64,000 nt of DNA from contig CM055092.1 of assembly GCA_029204225.1 (NCBI GenBank), forward strand, positions 40,576,016 to 40,640,015, written 5' to 3'. A model generated the notes under the pieces. It was not told where the DNA came from. It ran no database searches and was given only the letters and a program-made list of their open reading frames with translations. Every line of letters begins with the position of its first letter. The stretch's first letter is position 1. Origin of the DNA: Diphasiastrum complanatum (lineage: Eukaryota > Streptophyta > Lycopodiopsida > Lycopodiales > Lycopodiaceae). Below, one piece after another: positions 59,021-64,000 of the stretch. Position numbers and translations under genes: made by a program.

Positions 59021-59760
59021 GGAAGGTTTAGCATCTGAACCAAATTTACATTAATAAAGTTATGAGTGGATCTTGTGTCAAAAATAACATTAAAAACTTG
59101 ATCATTAACTTTACCTTTAATTCAAATAAGGTCATTAGGTCCAAAAACTAAAGAACTAAGGAAACAAACATCCATCTCATTACTTCGAGATAGATTACCT
59201 GAGGTTGAAGCTTGTTTTTTGACGCAATCATGTGCAAGGCGACCCTCGCCATTGCACTTGAAGCACATGTCCTTCTTATGAGCTTCAGCTTTCTCAATGC
59301 CACCTTGATAGTTTTTAAATTTTTTTATAGTTTTCTTAGGATTGTTAGAATTGGAATGTGTTTCACTAACAACTTTCCTATTCTTCCTCTTAAATTGAAA
59401 ACCTTTTTTCTGCTCACCTAAGTGGATAAGGTGTGTCATCAAAGTATTTTGCAGCCCTAATAGCATCTTCTAGGGTTTTTGAATGGTTCGTACAAACATC
59501 CACTTTTTTAGAACTTTTAAAAACCCACAGCCTACTTTAAAACTTCTCTAACATGATAAAAAATCAGCCCCTAAACAATTCTATAAACATCACTACTCTC
59601 TTTCAAAGAGAACTAGATTCATTGGGTACTTCAACTACAAGCTTTCTACAACTAGAAAAGCCAATAATCTTCCCAAAAAATAAAATTTAGTTGGTGATCT
59701 TAATAGAACTTGAAGAAGGTTAGAAAGGTTATCATCCATTGTCTAATTCTGATACCACTT
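59021..59760 (-). pseudogene. Chromovirus A gag and protease start
   Basis: The frame 59466-59122 has a knuckle CFKCNGEGRLAHDC. The usual order GHLARDC is changed to GRLAHDC, so the zinc-binding histidine sits in the wrong place. Protease FNVIFDTRSTHNFINVN has DTR for DTG, so it is probably dead, and it ends at VQMLN where copia C inserted. Primer site TGGTATCAGAA at 59757-59747. Confidence 0.8.
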
Positions 59761-60535
59761 TTACAAGTAGAGGTGAGGAAGTCCTCCAAGTCCAAGGTAG
59801 AGCCTCCAAATGTCCTCCAAGCAATCTGCAAGCTCCAAGATGCTCCTCAACTCCAAGCTAGGATGCCTCCACCTGCAAGTAAGAATCTGCAAGCCTCCAA
59901 GGATCTCTCCTCCACCTGTGTCCCTACTCTTAAACACAAAAATAGATAACAAGCTGGCCTCAAGTATTCACCACCCAACCATAGCTAGATCCAAGCTCCA
60001 AACACACAAGAAAGTACTCTACACACTAGTAGCAACACAAGCATAAGAAAAACAAGCAAGAGAGATCTCTCCTCCCCCAGTGGGCACCCAACTACCCTCA
60101 TATAGATGGCCCATGGACACTCCAGTACACTATGGAGTTCCATGCCCATCTAGTGAGAGAGAGAGAAGCCTAGGGGAGTTAAAGAACCTCCATAGGCTTA
60201 TGGATAGTCAAGAGACTCCTTCCATAACCTATGACTCTTTTAATGTCTTTCTTGTGAGAGTTGAGAACTCATTGGACCCATTGGAAGTGCGCCCTCCTAC
60301 TAGGTCCCAATGCCCAAGTTGTGCATGTATACTTTGGTCTTGGACCATTAAAGTGATATGGTTCAAGGTTGAGGCCCAAGGTTTAGAAAAATAGTCATCG
60401 AATGACTTTCTAACACCTCTCTAGGTTCCATACCTCCATCCAAGGCATAGACACCTACCTGCCCTTAACCAAGTACACTAGTACCTTAATCTAAGACACT
60501 TATCCTTAATCCTAAGGGTACCCCTTATCCATACA
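59758..60535 (-). repeat. 5' LTR of chromovirus A
   Basis: Matches the 3' LTR at 39107-39779 in long blocks and borders the primer site. The first 150 bp on + (59770-59905) contain CTCCAAG-type imperfect repeats. Exact LTR end not resolved (about 60535). Confidence 0.75.
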
Positions 60536-61062
60536 TTTTTAGATACTTGTAAATTTCAATACTGTCGGTCTAAAATCTGACCCAACGACTTCGCATTGAC
60601 AAAGAAGAGGATCTAACAATGGTCGCTTTTTCATATTCAAACTTTGCAAGTGAAAAAGTGGATAAGAAGTCCACAAGTGCTTATACCACCATCTTTATTG
60701 GAGGAAATCTTGTATCTTGGCTATCCAAGAAACAAGATACTATATTATTATCATCATGTGAAGCCGAATACAAGGCACTTACAACAACCACCAAGGAAGT
60801 ATTGTGAATCAAGAGGCTACTTATGGAGCTAAAGTTCATCAAGAATGAAGATCTACATATTGTCAAATGTGATAATATCTCGGTTCAAGCCCTTGCAAAC
60901 AATCCTATTTTCCATGCAAAAAGCAAGCACATCGAGGTAGCACACCATTTGTAAGGGATAAGGTCATTGGATGGGAGATCACCTTGAAGCATATCAAATC
61001 ATCTTCATGTGTTGCTGATCTTCTCACACCCCTTTGCTCAAGAATGATTTTGTCAAGTTTAG
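60536..61062 (+). pseudogene. copia RNase H fragment
   Basis: 60619-60807 reads VSWLSKKQDTILLSSCEAEY and KALTTTTKEVL. After a TGA it continues CDNISVQALANNPIFHAKSK and IEVAHH. Same lineage as elements D and G. Followed from about 61063 by sequence like the leader near 9570 (TTAGATTGAGGATA, GGTTGATCAAGATTTCACTA). Confidence 0.82.
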
Positions 61063-61839
61063 AACATTAGATTGAGGATAGGCCAAAGGTTGATCAAGAT
61101 TTCACTATTTATCATGGATATGGTGAAGTTGCCATTATGGAGAATCCCTTGGCTAGTTTTTACATCACATGCATACCAAATTTTCCACTCAAAAGGTTTC
61201 CCAAGCTTCTTTGTTGATCTAGTACCTTATCAAGCTAGTTTTTTGAGGAGTGTGAATAATTGGCAAAATCTAGCTTTGTTATTTTGCAATTCTTGTTTGT
61301 GAGAGACACTCACACGTGTGGAGCATGTTCCCACGTGAAAAATAGAGAAAAATATCTTAGTTATGTTGAGTCAGGGGTACTCAAGTTTTTGGTAGAGATC
61401 TAGCCAAGTGTTTGATGTTCATTAGGCCATTTTTGGATCGAGACAAAATAGGCAAGTACACATGGCAAGTTGTGATTAGGCCAAAAGTAGGTTGTGATAT
61501 GGCTAGCCAAGTTAGGCTTATGACATTTGTCAAGTTTAGATTTGGTGTGTGACATGTGTTGGCTTGAAGAGTTAGTGACCAATCTGAGATTAGGACGATC
61601 GGTACCAAGAAGCATAAATAACCAAGCACCAAACCTCCCCAAAGTTGCAGTCGCACCAATCAAAGTTAAGACAAAACCAGCTGTAATGGACCCTATGGAT
61701 CAACCCGTGCCTAATATCCTTGAAAGCAATCTGAAGGGCACCTCGCCTCGAGATGCCAAAATATAATGGGTTCACAAACTCCATTAGATTTTCCAAATCT
61801 ACGAACAAGCGGCTACTTTACAAAGATGCAAAGAAACAT
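61063..61839. other. No gene recognised
   Basis: The start resembles the copia leader at about 9570-9600. A run with CACACGTGTGGA near 61311 resembles LTR-end words of copia D. The rest is unassigned. Confidence 0.35.
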
Positions 61840-62935
61840 CAATATCAATATTACATGCCAAAAGTGTTACTTCGGAATGTCTGAAGGCATACTTCTTGGT
61901 CATCTAATATCGGAAAGAGGGATTGAAGTAGACCAAGATAAAGTCAAAATAATTGAAGCTCTGCAACCACCCATGAATTAAGAGAGCTAAGAGGTTTTCT
62001 TGGTCATTTGGGATACTATAGAAGGTTTATAAAGCACTATGCTATTATGGCATCTCTTTTGACAAAACTTCTGAAGTATAATGCCGATTATAATTGGGAA
62101 GAACTGTCAAAGGGCATTTGAGCTTTTAAAAGATAAATTAAAATCAGCTCCAATCTTAAGGCCTCCTAATTGGGATAAAAAATTTCATGTATACGTGGAC
62201 ATTTCATCCTTTGCAATTGGCAGTGTATTGAGCCAAAAGGATGATGCCAAACGAGATTACCCAATTTGTTATGCGGGTAGACAGCTTTCTATTTCTGAGA
62301 AGAATTATTCAACGACTGAAAGAGAAACTTTGGGCATGATTTATTTAGTCAAAAAATTTCGACATTATTTTGTTAGCTACGCATTCACTTTTTATGTTGA
62401 TCATTATGATATCAAGTACTTGGTAAATAAGTCTAATTTGTCAAGAAAAATAGCTCGATGGATTTTCCTATTATCTGAATTTGATTATACAGTCGAGGTT
62501 CGACCTGGCAAATACCATTCGAATGCATATTATTTATCAGTACTTGAAATTATAGAACAAAAGGATCCAATTTTTGATAAACTTCCAGATGAGGAAGTAA
62601 TGTTGTTAGCAACTCAGGATTCATAGTATGCGGATATTATTGAATATTTGCAAACTTTACAATATCCGGTGGGAATGACCAGAGATATCGAGTCGCTCCC
62701 TATACCATAATCTCGGGCATTTTGTACAAGATGAGAAATGATGAGGAACTTAAAAGGTGTTTGACAAGAGACCAGATTCAGCAAGTGCTCAGATCTTTCC
62801 ATGTAGAAGATGCAGGAGGCCATTTTGCAATGAAAAATACAGTAAAAAAATTTATGAATGGAAAATACTAGTGGCCAACAATGTATTGAGACATTCATCA
62901 GTTTATTGTGAACTGTGATCAGCAAAGCTTAGGTG
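61840..62935 (+). pseudogene. Gypsy RT C-terminus, RNase H and integrase start
   Basis: RT tail KCYFGMSEGILLGHLISERG; ELRGFLGHLGYYRRFIKHYA; connection SAPILRPPNWDKKFHVYVDI. RNase H with YAGRQLSISEKNYSTTERET and KYHSNAYYLSVL (the usual NADALSRL motif is degraded). The 181-codon frame 62081-62626 is intact. After it the integrase zinc region is readable only across frames (HVEDAGGHFA). A different gypsy lineage from chromovirus A; ends near 62935 without LTR. Confidence 0.87.
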
Positions 62936-63671
62936 TTTTATAATGTGTTTCCAAGCTGATTCTAGATCTGCAATAGCATTTTCCCTCTCATGAAATTCTA
63001 GTAAGCCTGAGTCTCATCAAAAAATATGTGTTCTTGAGCTCTTCTCTAGTTCTCACAAATGCATTGAGTCTGTTTATGTGATAGCTGCACCTTCCAACAT
63101 TGCTTATGTGTCTCTGAGGGAAGAGTTGATGAGTTTATTTATTTTCTCAGACTGCTCTGTTATGAATTTTTTTATTCTAGAATGTGCTGAGCCTGCTATA
63201 AGGATGATCCTCTGCTAGTTTGTGTCATGTCCCATTGTTGAGCAGAGATAGTAGTCATCAACTTTCTCCTTCATAGTTGTTATCTTCATCAAGTGAGTTT
63301 TGGTGTGAGTCTTTCTATAGTGAAGGATTCTCATTTCTCCTAAAAGAGCAAACCCCTCCTGATATGAATCTTGGAGAATCTTGAGGATAGACATGAAGCA
63401 TAAGAGAAATTGAGATGCGAGCTGACATATTTGTTACGAATAATAACGTGCGCATTCACACATAACCATATAGTATCTCATAATAACTAGTTAATGTGGA
63501 GAGATTTGGGTCCTCAAACGCCGCATAACTATTCAAACACTCTCTCACGCATTATGTAATGGGCAGTTCGATCTTCTCTCATTAATCAATCAATACAGAA
63601 TGTAGCTAGTTACATCTCTCTTCCGCTCTATCTCTCTCCCTCTCCTCCTACGTGATCTCTTGAATTGTAAT
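62936..63671 (+). repeat. Probable 5' LTR of a further LTR element
   Basis: The stretch ends at TTGTAATA just before a primer site, so at least its right part (from roughly 63190-63420) is an LTR. The left LTR border is not identified. Pyrimidine-rich CTCTCTCCCTCTCC lies at 63630-63650. No gene. Confidence 0.5.
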
Positions 63672-64000
63672 ATGGTATCAGAGCCAGCCCTCTGACATTT
63701 ATGCTTGACACGCGAACCTCTGATGTGTGTTGATGTGACTGATGCAATTGAAGCCTCCTCAGTGTCTGATGACGCCACTATCGTTAACATGAGCCATGAG
63801 CCCTAACAATGATCTCAGTTCATTCACGCTGCATTGTTGAGAAATAGACCGTGTCCTTGAGCCAATTATTTAGAAGGCAGAGTGGAATGAATCCTGATCC
63901 TGCGTAGACCTCTCTTTGCTTCTAGTCAAAACTTGTGAAGAGAATAAATGTCTGAGAGCAGCCCTGGTCCGAGCAGCCCTGGTCTGTTTGTCATTTTCAT
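63672..64000 (+). mobile_element. Primer site and leader of an LTR element running off the window
   Basis: TGGTATCAGAGCC (63673-63685) is a tRNA-iMet primer site. The following 300 bp is leader or degraded gag, with no confident frame. Confidence 0.65.

Larger units (their letters stand above)
39107..60535 (-). mobile_element. Ty3/gypsy chromovirus (element A), split by nested copia insertions and an inversion
   Basis: 3' LTR at about 39107-39779; chromodomain, integrase, RNase H and RT C-terminus at 42164-39829; the RT N-terminus and protease lie inverted at 47803-48757; protease start and gag at 59021-59760; primer site at 59747-59757; 5' LTR at about 59758-60535. Reading frames join precisely at both interruption points when target duplications are removed and the inversion 46810-54093 is reversed. 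All pieces belong to one element. Confidence 0.85.

Overview
This is a window of plant nuclear DNA, AT-rich and dominated by decayed, nested LTR retrotransposons. Evidence for a land plant: Ty1/copia gag-pol remnants, Ty3/gypsy remnants including one with a chromodomain-type integrase tail, primer-binding sites of the initiator-methionine tRNA type (TGGTATCAGAGC and variants), telobox motifs (AAACCCTA) next to the one compact single-copy-looking gene, and short GT-AG introns. The element load suggests a large repeat-rich genome, possibly seed-free, but I cannot fix the species from sequence alone.

Layout. 1-2.4 kb: copia remnant on +. 2.4-6.25 kb: no gene; short repeats and a tRNA-like (SINE-like) segment. 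6.25-10.2 kb: copia 3' end, gypsy gag, copia gag. 10.8-14.2 kb: minus-strand copia-type element whose gag faces the previous copia gag as a large inverted repeat. 14.5-17.4 kb: decayed multi-exon gene of unknown function on minus. 17.4-22.6 kb: mostly featureless, with one gypsy integrase scrap. 22.75-23.11 kb: compact intact gene on minus, 118 aa, function unknown. 23.6-25.4 kb: tandem duplications. 25.4-31.8 kb: complete but mutated copia element with two LTRs and 5-bp target duplications.

32.0-38.2 kb is the most interesting block. A minus-strand gene begins with a histone H3-like protein (H3 tail start ARTKQT, a gap-free H3 histone fold, then a long Pro/Ser-rich extension). Its reading frame continues through stop codons and introns into a C48/Ulp1-like cysteine peptidase module. 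A divergent plus-strand two-exon gene encodes an unknown protein. A convergent minus-strand gene resembles an RNase H-like transposase or zinc protein. The region between the divergent genes, plus one intron, carries at least six inverted pairs of an 18-bp motif (consensus TGATATCGGTTCGACGCG) with a nearly constant 35-37 bp spacer. Two pairs end 7-8 bp from the start codons of the two divergent genes. I read this block as a decayed selfish element or endogenous virus-like insertion that carried its own H3 variant.

38.2-61 kb is a nest. A minus-strand chromovirus (39.1-60.5 kb) was interrupted by copia B (in RT), copia C (in the protease) and copia D (inside a B LTR). A single inversion of about 7.3 kb (46.81-54.09 kb) then scrambled it. 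Target-site duplications and two restored gypsy reading-frame junctions support this. 60.6-64 kb holds a copia RNase H fragment, a gypsy RT-RNase H-integrase fragment, and the 5' LTR and primer site of another LTR element.
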